From Actinomycetes bacterium (GTDB taxonomy: Bacteria > Actinomycetota > Actinomycetes > Actinomycetales > Cellulomonadaceae), in the NCBI GenBank assembly GCA_021778635.1, contig JAJYCD010000019.1, positions 1 through 42,165 of the forward strand: a stretch of DNA of 42,165 bases, given 5' to 3'. The stretch's first letter is position 1. Each line of letters starts with the position of its first letter. Positions 24,848-34,047 of the stretch are shown here, one piece after another. A model generated the notes under the pieces. That model saw only the letters and a program-made list of their open reading frames with translations, was not told the origin of the DNA and did not search any database. Both the position numbers and the translations under genes were made by a program.

Positions 24848-26536
24848 CTACGCGTCGACCACCACGGCGATCACGACGGGCTCGCGACGGTAGGTGCGCT
24901 GGATGTAGCGGCTGACCGCCGACGCGATGATCTCCTCGAGGGCGTCGAGCTCCGTCACCCCCTGCTCCGCAGCGCGCTCGAGCGCCTTCGTCACCTCACC
25001 CGCCGCACCGTCGAAGGTGCGGTCGTCGTGCACGAAGCCCCGCGTGAGGAACTCCAGCGGCTCGGCAAGCCCGTTCGTCGCCGGGTCCACGAGGGCGAGA
25101 ACCGTGACGACCCCGCCCTCACGGAGCAGTCGCCGCTCCTTGAGGGTGTCCTCCGTCGCGCGACCGACCGTCTGCCCGTCGACGTACACCATGCCGGCCG
25201 GGACCCGCCCGGAGATCGTGGCTCGACCATCGACCAGGTCGATCGTGACGCCGTCGCGACCGATGATGACCCGCTCCGGGTCGACTCCGGTCCGCACCGC
25301 GATCTCGGCGTTCGCGTGCAGGTGCTTCGACTCGCCGTGGATCGGCAGGACGTTCCCCGGCTTGATGAGGTTGTAGCAGTACACGAGCTCGCCCTCGCTC
25401 GCGTGACCGGAGACGTGCACCTTGGCGTTGCCCTTGTGGACGACCTTCGCCCCGAGATCGGTGAGCTTGTTGATGACGCCGTAGATCGCGTTCTCGTTCC
25501 CCGGGATCAGCGAGCTCGCGAGCAGGACGGTGTCGCCCTCGCCGATCTTGATCTGGTGGTTGCCGTTCGCCATCCGCGAGATCGCCGCCATCGGCTCCCC
25601 CTGCGAGCCGGTGCAGATGAGCGTGATCTTGTCGTCCGCCATCGCGTCGAGCTTCTTGACGTCGACGACCAGACCACGCGGGATCTTCAGGTAGCCGAGG
25701 TCGCGCGCGATCCCCATGTTGCGCACCATCGAGCGGCCCACGAACGCGACCTTGCGCCCGTTCGCGTGCGCGGCGTCGAGGACCTGCTGGATCCGGTGCA
25801 CGTGGCTCGCGAAGCTCGAGACGATGATGCGCCGGGGCGCCGTCGCGAACACCTGGTCGATCGCCGGCGCGAGCTCCCGCTCGGAGGTCGTGAAGCCGGG
25901 GACCTCGGCGTTCGTGGAGTCGACCATGAAGACGTCGACGCCCTCCTCGCCGAGTCGCGCGAACGCGCGTAGGTCGGTGATGCGGTCGTCGAGCGGGAAC
26001 TGGTCCATCTTGAAGTCGCCGGTGTTGAGCACCATGCCGGCGCCGGTGCGGATGGCCACCGCGAGACCGTCGGGGATCGAGTGGTTCACCGCGACGAACT
26101 CGAGGTCGAACCCGCCGGTCAGGTGCCGGTCACCGGCCTCGACGTGAACCGTCACGGGCGTGATGCGGTGCTCCTTGAGCTTCGCCTCGATGAAGGCGAG
26201 CGTGAGCTCGGAGCCGATGACCGGGATGTCCGCCCGCTCCTTGAGCAGGTACGGCACGCCTCCGATGTGGTCCTCGTGGCCGTGCGTGAGCACGATCGCG
26301 ACGATGTCGTCGAGCCGGTCCCGGATCGAGGTGAAGTCCGGCAGGATCACGTCGATCCCGGGCTGGCTCTCCTCCGGGAAGAGGACCCCGCAGTCGACGA
26401 CGAGCAGCTGCCCGTCGTACTCGAAGACGGTCATGTTGCGGCCGATCTCACCGAGACCGCCGAGAGGGGTGATGCGCAGCGCGCCGCGAGGGAGGGCGGG
26501 CGGCGCTGCGAGTTCGCGCGAGTGAGCAGATTGCAC
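24848..26536 (-). CDS. rnj: Ribonuclease J
   Basis: A 562-residue metallo-beta-lactamase/beta-CASP nuclease with 5'-exo- and endoribonuclease activity in mRNA decay and rRNA maturation. LRITPLGGLGEIGRNMTVFEYDG opens the fold; the zinc motif is HGHEDH (His85, His87, Asp89, His90); the beta-CASP region includes IVSSFASHVHRIQQVLD and the C-terminal motif HVSGHASEGEL. GTG 26536 is preferred over an in-frame ATG at 26569 because GGAG sits 9 nt before the GTG and homologues begin close to this point. In many actinobacteria dapA lies upstream; here ppdK does, separated by terminators. Confidence 0.93.
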   Translation of the reverse strand: MQSAHSRELAAPPALPRGALRITPLGGLGEIGRNMTVFEYDGQLLVVDCGVLFPEESQPGIDVILPDFTSIRDRLDDIVAIVLTHGHEDHIGGVPYLLKERADIPVIGSELTLAFIEAKLKEHRITPVTVHVEAGDRHLTGGFDLEFVAVNHSIPDGLAVAIRTGAGMVLNTGDFKMDQFPLDDRITDLRAFARLGEEGVDVFMVDSTNAEVPGFTTSERELAPAIDQVFATAPRRIIVSSFASHVHRIQQVLDAAHANGRKVAFVGRSMVRNMGIARDLGYLKIPRGLVVDVKKLDAMADDKITLICTGSQGEPMAAISRMANGNHQIKIGEGDTVLLASSLIPGNENAIYGVINKLTDLGAKVVHKGNAKVHVSGHASEGELVYCYNLIKPGNVLPIHGESKHLHANAEIAVRTGVDPERVIIGRDGVTIDLVDGRATISGRVPAGMVYVDGQTVGRATEDTLKERRLLREGGVVTVLALVDPATNGLAEPLEFLTRGFVHDDRTFDGAAGEVTKALERAAEQGVTELDALEEIIASAVSRYIQRTYRREPVVIAVVVDA

Positions 26537-26778
26537 GGGTTCAAGCTCCCATGGAGAGGAACGGCGCATTCGCCGTGTGAAGAATGCGGAGCGGCGTGGT
26601 GCGGCACTGTCCGCGGCGCGATCGCGCGTGCTCAGGGGCCCGCGCGACGGTCCGGGTGGATCCGGCGCAAGGACATGACGTACCGCCTCAGGGTCAACGG
26701 TACCCGCAGGTCACGCCCCGCGGCGTCCGACGGCACGTCCGGCATGTGCACGGGTAGGCATGCCTGACGTGCAGCAGG
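26537..26778 (-). other. rnj upstream region
   Basis: This is the long untranslated or promoter stretch in front of rnj. A TTGACC (minus strand, about 26693-26698) could be a -35, but no convincing -10 follows at 16-18 nt. No gene, riboswitch or tRNA was recognised. Confidence 0.3.
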
Positions 26779-26809
26779 CCCCGCGGGGGCTCTCCTCCCA
26801 CCCGCGGGG
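26779..26809 (-). terminator. Second hairpin downstream of ppdK
   Basis: CCCCGCGGG (26779-26787) pairs with CCCGCGGGG (26801-26809) over 9 bp with a 13-nt loop. It lies beyond the ppdK-proximal hairpin and may back it up. Confidence 0.45.
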
Positions 26810-26835
26810 CCCGCTGTGCTCGGGACGTGCCCGGC

Positions 26836-26860
26836 GCACGAGCCCGGTCCGGGCTCGTGC
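26836..26860 (-). terminator. ppdK transcription terminator
   Basis: A perfect 11-bp stem, GCACGAGCCCG and CGGGCTCGTGC, around a GTC loop, starts 11 nt after the ppdK stop. No T-tract, as usual in this kind of genome. Confidence 0.7.
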
Positions 26861-26871
26861 CGAGCGGGACG

Positions 26872-29616
26872 TCAACGCGAGTCGCTCGACGCTCCCTCGA
26901 CGGTCGCGCGGCCGGCCTCGAGCCGGGCCACCGGGACGCGGAACGGCGAGCACGAGACGTAGTCGAGCCCGACCTCGTGGAAGAAGTGCACCGACTCCGG
27001 GTCCCCACCGTGCTCGCCGCACACTCCGAGCGTGAGGTCCGGGCGAGCGGCCCGGCCCTCCTCGACCGCGATCCGCACGAGGCGTCCGACACCGCTGCGG
27101 TCGATCGTCTCGAACGGCGACACGCTGATCACGCCGCGATCCGTGTACTCGGAGAAGAACGCGCCCTCGACGTCGTCCCGCGAGAAGCCCCACGTCGTCT
27201 GGGTGAGGTCGTTGGTGCCGAAGGAGAAGAACTCCGCGACGCCGGCCATCCGGTCAGCCGTGAGCGCAGCCCGCGGCAGCTCGATCATCGCGCCGATGGG
27301 GATGTGCAGCTCGACACCCTCCGCGGCCGCGACCTCGGCGAGGATCGCCTCGGCCTCGTCCCGGATGAGGTGCAGCTCCATGACCGACGCGGCGAGCGGG
27401 ATCATGATCTCCGCGTGCGGGTGCCCGCCGGCGTGGATCCGCTGCGCGGCCGCCTCCGCGACCGCACGGATCTGCAGGGCGAACAGGCCCGGCACGACGA
27501 TCCCCAGCCGCACACCGCGCAGCCCGAGCATCGGGTTCGCCTCGTGCATGCGCTTGACCGCGGCGAGCAGCACGGTGTCCCGCTCGAACTCCTCGGACGT
27601 CTCCTCCTCGATGCCGCGGCTCCGACGCTCGCCCGCGAGGGCGACCTTGACCGAGAGCTCGGTGAGGTCCGGGAGGAACTCGTGCAGCGGAGGGTCGATG
27701 AGCCGGATGGTCGTCGGCAGCCCGTCCATCTGCTCGAGGATGTCGACGAAGTCGGCGCGCTGGAGCGGCAGGAGCGTGTCGAGGGCCGCCTGGTGCTCGA
27801 CCGGGTCCCGGGCCAGGATGACGCGCTCGATCAGGACGCGACGTTCGCCGAGGAACATGTGCTCGGTCCGGCACAGGCCGATCCCCTGGGCACCCCACAC
27901 GCGGGCACGGTGCGCGTCCTCGGCGGTGTCCGCGTTGGCGTGCACGCGCAGCCGGCGGACGGCATCCGCATGCGTGAGGATCCGGTCGACCGCCTTGACG
28001 AGCTCGGCGGTCTCCTCGGCGTCCGCGCCGTGCACGTTGGCGAGCGCGACCTCGAGCCCCTCCTCGAGGTACTGGACGACGGGCGACGGGACGACGGGGA
28101 CAGCACCGAGGAAGATCTCCCCGGTCGAGCCGTCGATCGCGATCGTCTCGCCCTCGCTGATCACGCGGTCGCCGACCGTGACCGAACGGGCCGCGGCGTC
28201 GACGTCGAGCTGCTCGGCACCGACGACGCACGTGGTCCCCATGCCGCGCGCGACCACGGCCGCGTGGGACGTCTTGCCGCCACGCGACGTGACGACGCCC
28301 ACGGCGGCGATCATGCCGCCGAGGTCGTCCGGGTTCGTCTCGCGCCGGACCAGGATGACGTCCTTGCCTGCCGCCGCCCACTCCTGGGCGGTGACCGAGT
28401 CGAAGACGACCTGTCCCACGGCGGCGCCGGGTGACGCGGCCATCCCGGTGGCGAGCAGCGTCCGGTCCGCGTCGGAGTCGAACTGCGGGAACATGAGCTT
28501 GCTGAGCTGCGCACCGGTCACCCGCTCGAGCGCCTCGTCGAGGGTGATGAGGTGCTCGTCGACGAGCTGCGTCGCGATCCGGAAGGCGGCGGCCGCGGTG
28601 CGCTTGCCGACGCGGGTCTGGAGCATCCAGAGCTTGCCGCGCTCGACCGTGAACTCGATGTCGCACAGGTCGCGGTAGTGGGTCTCGAGGCGACGCATGG
28701 CCAGTCGGAGCTCGCCGTGCGAGACGGGGTCGAGCTGTTCGAAGTCGGCCAGGCTCAGCGTGTTGCGGATGCCCGCGACGACGTCCTCGCCCTGAGCGTT
28801 GGGCAGGTAGTCGCCGTAGTCGCCGGCCTTGCCGGTGGAGGGGTCTCGCGTGAAGCAGACGCCGGTGCCCGAGTCCGGGCCGAGGTTGCCGAACACCATG
28901 CTCACCACGTTGACCGCGGTGCCGAGATCGTCGGAGATGCGCTCGCGACGGCGGTACAGGCGCGCGCGGTCGGTGTTCCACGAGTCGAAGACCGACGTGA
29001 TGGCGAGGTCGAGCTGCTCGCGCGGGTGCTGGGGGAACTCCCGGCCGGACTGCGTCCGGACGATCCCCTTGAAGATCTCGACGAGCTCCTGCAGGTCGCC
29101 CGCGGTGAGCTCGGTGTCGACCGTGACGCCGCGCGCCCTCTTCATCGCGTCGAGCGCGTGCGCGAAGAGGTCGCCGTTGATCTCGAAGACCGTCTTGCCG
29201 AACATCTGGATCAGTCGGCGGTAGGAGTCCCACGCGAACCGCTCGTCGTCCGAGAACTTGGCCAGCCCGAGCACCGACGCATCGTTGAGGCCGACGTTGA
29301 GAACCGTCTCCATCATGCCGGGCATCGAGAACTTCGCCCCGGACCGCACCGAGACGAGCAGCGGGTCGTGGAAGTCGCCGAGAGACCGGCCGAGCGAGTC
29401 CTCGAGACGACGGATCGCCATCGTCACCTCGACGCGGAGCTCGGGCGGGAGCACGCCCGTCGTCATGTACGTCCGACACGCCTCGGTCGTGATCGTGAAG
29501 CCGGGAGGAACCGGCAGACCCAGTCGCGTCATCTCGGCGAGGTTGGCCCCCTTGCCGCCGAGGAGGTCCTTCTGATCCTTGTTGCCCTCGCTGAAGTCAA
29601 AGACGTACTTGGCCAC
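26872..29616 (-). CDS. ppdK: Pyruvate, phosphate dikinase
   Basis: A 914-residue enzyme interconverting pyruvate + ATP + Pi with PEP + AMP + PPi. The N-terminal nucleotide-binding domain begins VFDFSEGNKDQKDLLGGKGANLAEM; the swivelling domain carries the phosphohistidine His451 in GGKTSHAAVVARGMG; the C-terminal barrel has the PEP-site signature FFSFGTNDLTQTTWG and the catalytic cysteine in GVCGEHGGDP. GTG 29616, with GGGGAGG 7 nt upstream, is preferred to an ATG at 29661 because the conserved sequence begins at once. Monocistronic with a strong terminator. It may serve gluconeogenesis or pyrophosphate-linked glycolysis. Confidence 0.94.
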   Translation of the reverse strand: MAKYVFDFSEGNKDQKDLLGGKGANLAEMTRLGLPVPPGFTITTEACRTYMTTGVLPPELRVEVTMAIRRLEDSLGRSLGDFHDPLLVSVRSGAKFSMPGMMETVLNVGLNDASVLGLAKFSDDERFAWDSYRRLIQMFGKTVFEINGDLFAHALDAMKRARGVTVDTELTAGDLQELVEIFKGIVRTQSGREFPQHPREQLDLAITSVFDSWNTDRARLYRRRERISDDLGTAVNVVSMVFGNLGPDSGTGVCFTRDPSTGKAGDYGDYLPNAQGEDVVAGIRNTLSLADFEQLDPVSHGELRLAMRRLETHYRDLCDIEFTVERGKLWMLQTRVGKRTAAAAFRIATQLVDEHLITLDEALERVTGAQLSKLMFPQFDSDADRTLLATGMAASPGAAVGQVVFDSVTAQEWAAAGKDVILVRRETNPDDLGGMIAAVGVVTSRGGKTSHAAVVARGMGTTCVVGAEQLDVDAAARSVTVGDRVISEGETIAIDGSTGEIFLGAVPVVPSPVVQYLEEGLEVALANVHGADAEETAELVKAVDRILTHADAVRRLRVHANADTAEDAHRARVWGAQGIGLCRTEHMFLGERRVLIERVILARDPVEHQAALDTLLPLQRADFVDILEQMDGLPTTIRLIDPPLHEFLPDLTELSVKVALAGERRSRGIEEETSEEFERDTVLLAAVKRMHEANPMLGLRGVRLGIVVPGLFALQIRAVAEAAAQRIHAGGHPHAEIMIPLAASVMELHLIRDEAEAILAEVAAAEGVELHIPIGAMIELPRAALTADRMAGVAEFFSFGTNDLTQTTWGFSRDDVEGAFFSEYTDRGVISVSPFETIDRSGVGRLVRIAVEEGRAARPDLTLGVCGEHGGDPESVHFFHEVGLDYVSCSPFRVPVARLEAGRATVEGASSDSR

Positions 29617-29770
29617 TCTGCGCCTCCCCACGCCGGACGTCGGCACCATTGCCGACGTCACGGTTCCCAGGGTGCTCCTCGCAGCGCGAGCTCTGCAGGG
29701 GACCTTCGGCCCGCTTCACCTGGTCGATCGCACGCCGCACGCACGTCAGCGACCGGTTCGCGCGCCGCGG

Positions 29771-29792
29771 CCGGTCCCCCGCCGGGGACCGG
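29771..29792 (-). terminator. Terminator after the MalY/PatB-type gene
   Basis: CCGGTCCCC (29771-29779) and GGGGACCGG (29784-29792) form a perfect 9-bp stem with a 4-nt loop, 11 nt past the stop codon. It also lies upstream of ppdK, isolating the two genes. Confidence 0.65.
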
Positions 29793-29803
29793 GGTCGCTC
29801 GGC

Positions 29804-30949
29804 TCAGAGCGCGCGGACCATCCGCTCCACGGCCTCGGTGACGACCTCGGGAGACGTCCCGAGGTTCAGTCGCACCCGCCCCTCGCCGCCGGCCCCGAAC
29901 GGCAGCCCCGAGCTCAGCGCCACACGTCCACGCTCGAGGAAGACCGCGGCGGGGTCGTCGCCGAGACCGAGCCCGCGGCAGTCGAGCCACGCGAGATAGG
30001 TGCCCTCCGGTGGTCGGTACCCGACGGCGGGCAGACGCTCGGCGACGAGCTCGCCCAGCAGCGCACGGTTCGCGGCGATGTCGAGCAGGACGGCGTCGAG
30101 CCAGTCGCCACCGTCCCTGAAGGCGGCGGCGTGCGCGATCATGGCGAGATGGCTCACCGGGGTGTGGGCGAGGTCGGGCAGCCGTCGGAGGTCGGCGGCT
30201 CCGTCCGGACCGGACACGGCGATCGCCGCCTTCAGCCCCGCGAGGTTCCAGGCCTTGGCCGCCGAGAACAGGGCGATCGCATCCCCCGCACCCGGGACCG
30301 ACAGGTAGGGCACGTGCACGGCACCGGTGGGTACGAGCGGCGCATGGATCTCGTCCGCCACGACGCGCACGCGGTACCGCTCGGCGAGCGCCGCGACGGC
30401 GGAGAGCTCGGCCAGGGTGGGGACCGTCCCGGTCGGGTTGTGGGGGCTGCACAACAGGTAGGCCGGTCGTCCGCCGCCCGCCGCCGCGGTCGCGAACGCC
30501 TCCTCGAGGGTGGTGAGGTCGAGACGGCCGTCCTCGCCGAGCGGGGCCGGGACGAGACGCCGCCCGGTGTGCTCGACCGAGCCGAAGAAGGGTGGGTACA
30601 CGGGCGGGTTGACGACGACGGCGTCGCCACGCCCGGTGACGAGCTCGAGCACCTCACGCAGCCCCGTCATGACGTCGGGCACGACGACGGTGCGGGCCGG
30701 GTCGTGGTGCCACCCCCACCGCTCGGCCGCGAAGACGGCGAACGGCTCCGCGCAGGCGGCGCTCGACACCGGGTACCCGGTGTCGCCATCGGTGAGCGCC
30801 TGAATGATCGCCGCGACGACCGCCGGCGCCGGGATGGTGTCCATCTCCGCGACCCACAACGGGAGCACGTCCTCCGGGTACGCGCGCCACTTGATGCTCG
30901 TGCGGCGGCGGAGGGTTCGCGGGTCGACGTCGCGGAGAGGCCTGGTCAC
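29804..30949 (-). CDS. PLP-dependent aminotransferase, MalY/PatB (cystathionine beta-lyase) type
   Basis: A 381-residue fold-type I PLP enzyme. RRTSIKWRAYPEDVLPLWVAEMDT is the typical MalY/PatB N-terminus; CSPHNPTGTVPT and ADEIHAPLV are the cofactor-binding motifs, and the Schiff-base lysine is Lys232 in LFSAAKAWNLAGLKAAI. Such enzymes usually cleave C-S bonds of cystathionine or cysteine conjugates, and some act as aminotransferases. GTG start at 30949. It follows the ThrE-type exporter by 82 nt with a hairpin between, so probably its own unit. Confidence 0.9.
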   Translation of the reverse strand: MTRPLRDVDPRTLRRRTSIKWRAYPEDVLPLWVAEMDTIPAPAVVAAIIQALTDGDTGYPVSSAACAEPFAVFAAERWGWHHDPARTVVVPDVMTGLREVLELVTGRGDAVVVNPPVYPPFFGSVEHTGRRLVPAPLGEDGRLDLTTLEEAFATAAAGGGRPAYLLCSPHNPTGTVPTLAELSAVAALAERYRVRVVADEIHAPLVPTGAVHVPYLSVPGAGDAIALFSAAKAWNLAGLKAAIAVSGPDGAADLRRLPDLAHTPVSHLAMIAHAAAFRDGGDWLDAVLLDIAANRALLGELVAERLPAVGYRPPEGTYLAWLDCRGLGLGDDPAAVFLERGRVALSSGLPFGAGGEGRVRLNLGTSPEVVTEAVERMVRAL

Positions 30950-30989
30950 GCGACGATCATCCCAGCAGGCGCTGGTCGGTGGACGGGAG

Positions 30990-31009
30990 CGACCCGCGGG
31001 CCCGGGTCG
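30990..31009 (-). terminator. Terminator after the ThrE-type exporter gene
   Basis: CGACCCG (30990-30996) and CGGGTCG (31003-31009) pair perfectly with a 6-nt GC-rich loop, about 22 nt after the exporter stop at 31032. Confidence 0.45.
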
Positions 31010-31031
31010 TCGGGACGTGTCCGCGCGGCGC

Positions 31032-32462
31032 TCATGCGTCCACGCGTGGCTGCCGGGAACCGGTCGACGAGAAGCGTCGCCAGACGGTGCCCTTGTGGAG
31101 CGGAGCCGCGAGGAACTCCCCGAGCGTCACACCGGCCGCGAGACCGAGACCGATCATCACGGCCCCGACGAGCCCGGCAGCGCCGGGACCGACCGCCGAC
31201 GACGGCTCGCTGACGAGCTGGAACATCGCACGGTAGATCGCCAGACCGGGCAGCAGCGGGACGATCCCGCACACCGAGATGACGAGGGGTGGGACCTGCA
31301 GCCGAGGACCGAGCCACTCGGCGAGGAACCCGATCACCAGCGCCGCGACGGCGCTCGCGACGGCCGGTCCGAGGCCGTGGTCGCCGGCGACGACGTACAC
31401 GAGCCAGCCGAGCCCGCCCGCGACCGAGACGACCATCGCGGCGCGCGGACGCGCGTACGACGAGACTCCCCAGGACCCGGCGATCACGGCCGACGCGAGG
31501 ACCTGGACGAGGATCGGCACCGACGCCTGCGGCGTGTCGACGAGCTCGAGCGGGGCCCCGCTGCGCCGCGCGACGTCGAGCACCGCGCCGATGCCGACGA
31601 CGATCCCCAAGGTCAGGACGACGACCTCGAACGTCCGGCCGCCTGCGGTCACCGGGAAGCCGCTGATCGCGTCCTCCGCCGCACCGACCAAGGACAGCCC
31701 GGCCAGCAGGACCACGATCCCCGACGCGACGACGAGCGCGGGCGGGAGGTCCGCGAGCTCGACCGGCAGGTGCGGGACCGAGACGAACAGCCCGACGGCG
31801 ACCAGGGTCGCGATGGCCGCGCCGACCGACTGCAGGAAGAACGGCGGAAGTCCCCAGCGACCGAGGGTCCAGACGACGCGGTCGATCAGCGCGCTCGTCG
31901 CGCCGGCGACGGCGGCGACCGCGAGATCGCCGCCCAGCAGCACCGCGACGGCGGCGGCCAGCACCGCGAGCATGAGCGTCACGAACCAGCGGGGATAGGG
32001 ATGACGTGCGTGCACGATCGCGTCGAGGGCGGCGTGGTGCTCCTCGATCACGGCTGCGACCTGCTCGGCCGGGACCTGTCCGGCCCCCGCGTCGCGACCG
32101 AGGCGCAGGACGCGCGCGAGCCGCCCGTAGTCGGCGGTGCGGGTCCGGACGACGCGCATCAGGGTGGTCGGCAGGATCCCACCGCCGCGTGCGTAGGACA
32201 CCGTGATCGCCGTGAACGTCACGTCGACCTGGCAGCCGCGCAGACCGTAGGCACGGACGATCCGGTGGATCGCCGCGGTCACGTCGGCGGCACCGGCCCC
32301 GAGGGACAGCATCGCCTCGCCGATCCGCAGCGCGAGCTCGAGGGCACCCTGGACGACCGCCTCGTCGAGACCGGTGTCGGTCGCGCGCAGGCCCACCTCG
32401 ATCGCCGGGGTGTCGCCGAGGATCCTGCGGACGAGACGTCGCGCGTGCGCGGTGCCCAGCAT
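31032..32462 (-). CDS. Threonine/serine exporter family protein (ThrE-like)
   Basis: A 476-residue membrane protein with both halves of ThrE: a soluble-entry DUF1212 region (LELALRIGEAMLSLGAGAADVTAAI, YARGGGILPTTLMRVVRTRTADYGRLARV) followed by about ten hydrophobic helices including the DUF3815 half (VSVCGIVPLLPGLAIYRAMF). Corynebacterial ThrE exports threonine and serine. ATG 32462 is preferred because TACGCT (32469-32474, minus strand) lies exactly 6 nt before it (leaderless pattern) and the extra 21 residues from a GTG at 32525 are Arg/Gly-rich. That GTG is 4 nt after the hycE stop, so co-translation remains possible. Confidence 0.85.
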   Translation of the reverse strand: MLGTAHARRLVRRILGDTPAIEVGLRATDTGLDEAVVQGALELALRIGEAMLSLGAGAADVTAAIHRIVRAYGLRGCQVDVTFTAITVSYARGGGILPTTLMRVVRTRTADYGRLARVLRLGRDAGAGQVPAEQVAAVIEEHHAALDAIVHARHPYPRWFVTLMLAVLAAAVAVLLGGDLAVAAVAGATSALIDRVVWTLGRWGLPPFFLQSVGAAIATLVAVGLFVSVPHLPVELADLPPALVVASGIVVLLAGLSLVGAAEDAISGFPVTAGGRTFEVVVLTLGIVVGIGAVLDVARRSGAPLELVDTPQASVPILVQVLASAVIAGSWGVSSYARPRAAMVVSVAGGLGWLVYVVAGDHGLGPAVASAVAALVIGFLAEWLGPRLQVPPLVISVCGIVPLLPGLAIYRAMFQLVSEPSSAVGPGAAGLVGAVMIGLGLAAGVTLGEFLAAPLHKGTVWRRFSSTGSRQPRVDA

Positions 32463-32529
32463 CCGTCGAGCGTAGCCGGGACGGGCACCGGACCCCACCG
32501 CCCGCGCGCGCGGACCTGCGGTCACGTCG

Positions 32530-34047
32530 TCACAGGTCGTTGCCCGCGTACGAGAGGTTGAAGCTCTTGTTGGACACCGGGAAGTCCGGGACGATCGTGT
32601 CCGCCATCGCGGTCGGCAGCGCGGGCCAGTTGAACCAGGACGGGTCGACCACCGTGACCCGCGTGAGCCGGCCGTCGGGGTCCACCTCGACCCGGTGCAC
32701 GATCGTGCCCCGCCAGCCCTCGACGATGCCGACGCCGCTGCGGACGGACGCCGGACCGTCCGCCACCGGCTCTGCGTCGACGACGAGCCGGCCGCTCGCC
32801 GAGCGGATCAGACCGGTCGCGAGCCGGGTCGATGCCGCGACCTCGTCGCGCCGCACGAGGAACCGGGAGAGCACGTCGCCGTCGGACTGCCCGGCGACCT
32901 CGACGGGCAGCGGCGTGGTCGGGTGCTCCAGGCGCGCGTCGGTGCCGACCCCGCTGGCCCGCGCGACGTAGCCGAGGCACCCGAGGTCGCGAGCCTGGAC
33001 GTCGGTGAGCACGGCCGTGCCGGTGAAGCGGTCCCGGATCACGGTGTTGGCGAGTGCCAGGTCGGCGATCTCGGCAAGGTCGGCGGCGATCCGCTCGAGA
33101 CGCGCCGGGTCGGGGAGCGACAGCAGCGCGACGTGTCCCGGTCGGATCGAGCCCCTCAGGAGCCGATGCCCGGTGGTGGCGGCGCTGATCCGCAGGAGCT
33201 CCTCGCGCAGGCGCTGCGTGTGAGCCAGCGCGAGCGAGAAGCCGACGTCGTTGGCGAGCGCACCGATGTCGGCGACGTGGTTGACGAGCCGCTCGAGCTC
33301 GACCAGGAGGGCGCGGAGCCGGTGCGCCTCGTCGGGCAGAGTCAGCCCGAGCGCGTCCTCGACGGCCAGGCTGTGGGCCAGCCCGTGAGCGGCCGCGCTG
33401 TCACCGCTGATGCGCTCGGCGAGGTGCACCGCGTCGCGGGCGTCGAGGCCCTCGAACAGCGACTCGACGCCGCGGTGCGTGAACCACAGGCGCGCCTTGA
33501 GCTTGAGGATGCTCTCCCCGACCACCGAGAACCGGAAGTGCCCGGGTTCGATGACTCCCGCGTGCACCGGGCCGACGGGGATCTCGTAGACGCCGTCGCC
33601 CTCGACGGGGACGAACGGGTACGGCTCGGTCTCGGTGAACGGCGGCGGTTCGCCCGCGTCGCGCCGCATCGGGTACCAGCCGGCGGGCCAGTGCGCGTGG
33701 CGGACCAGGCGACGCGGGAGCGGGTGTCCCTCCGGGACGATGCCGAACAGGTCGTGCATCTCGCGTTCGAAGCGCGACGCGGAGAACGAGAGCGCGGCCA
33801 ACGTCGGCAGCCGTGGGTCGCCGACCGGCACGGTCACGACGAGCTCGATCCGACGGTCGGGCGCACCCGCGAGGAACAGGTACACCACCCGCAGCGTCGG
33901 GCCGTCGTCGTGCGCGGCGACCAGGCCGAGGCGGAAGCCCGCGTCGAGCAGGCCGGCCACCTCGACGACGAGGTTCTCCGGCGCGACGCGCTGCGCGACG
34001 CGGTGCGCACCGACGGGGATCGCGGCGGGGTCGGGGTGGGTGCTCAT
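32530..34047 (-). CDS. hycE: HycE/HyfG-like large subunit (NuoC-NuoD fusion) lacking all Ni-Fe ligands
   Basis: A 505-residue protein; residues 1-150 are a NuoC-like domain (FSASRFEREMHDLFGIVPEGHP) and the rest is NuoD/hydrogenase-large-subunit-like (HRGVESLFEGLDARDAVHLAERI). Where hydrogenases have the N-terminal CGxC, this protein has Ser214-Gly-Asp-Ser217, and the C-terminal DPCxxC is replaced by NKSFNLSYAGNDL. The only cysteine is Cys357, so no Ni-Fe site can form. It resembles M. tuberculosis Rv0087 in length and ending (memory-based) and the energy-converting hydrogenase-related (Ehr) large subunits. Start ATG 34047 overlaps the upstream stop. The reaction is unknown; formate hydrogenlyase activity is not supported. 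Confidence 0.9.
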   Translation of the reverse strand: MSTHPDPAAIPVGAHRVAQRVAPENLVVEVAGLLDAGFRLGLVAAHDDGPTLRVVYLFLAGAPDRRIELVVTVPVGDPRLPTLAALSFSASRFEREMHDLFGIVPEGHPLPRRLVRHAHWPAGWYPMRRDAGEPPPFTETEPYPFVPVEGDGVYEIPVGPVHAGVIEPGHFRFSVVGESILKLKARLWFTHRGVESLFEGLDARDAVHLAERISGDSAAAHGLAHSLAVEDALGLTLPDEAHRLRALLVELERLVNHVADIGALANDVGFSLALAHTQRLREELLRISAATTGHRLLRGSIRPGHVALLSLPDPARLERIAADLAEIADLALANTVIRDRFTGTAVLTDVQARDLGCLGYVARASGVGTDARLEHPTTPLPVEVAGQSDGDVLSRFLVRRDEVAASTRLATGLIRSASGRLVVDAEPVADGPASVRSGVGIVEGWRGTIVHRVEVDPDGRLTRVTVVDPSWFNWPALPTAMADTIVPDFPVSNKSFNLSYAGNDL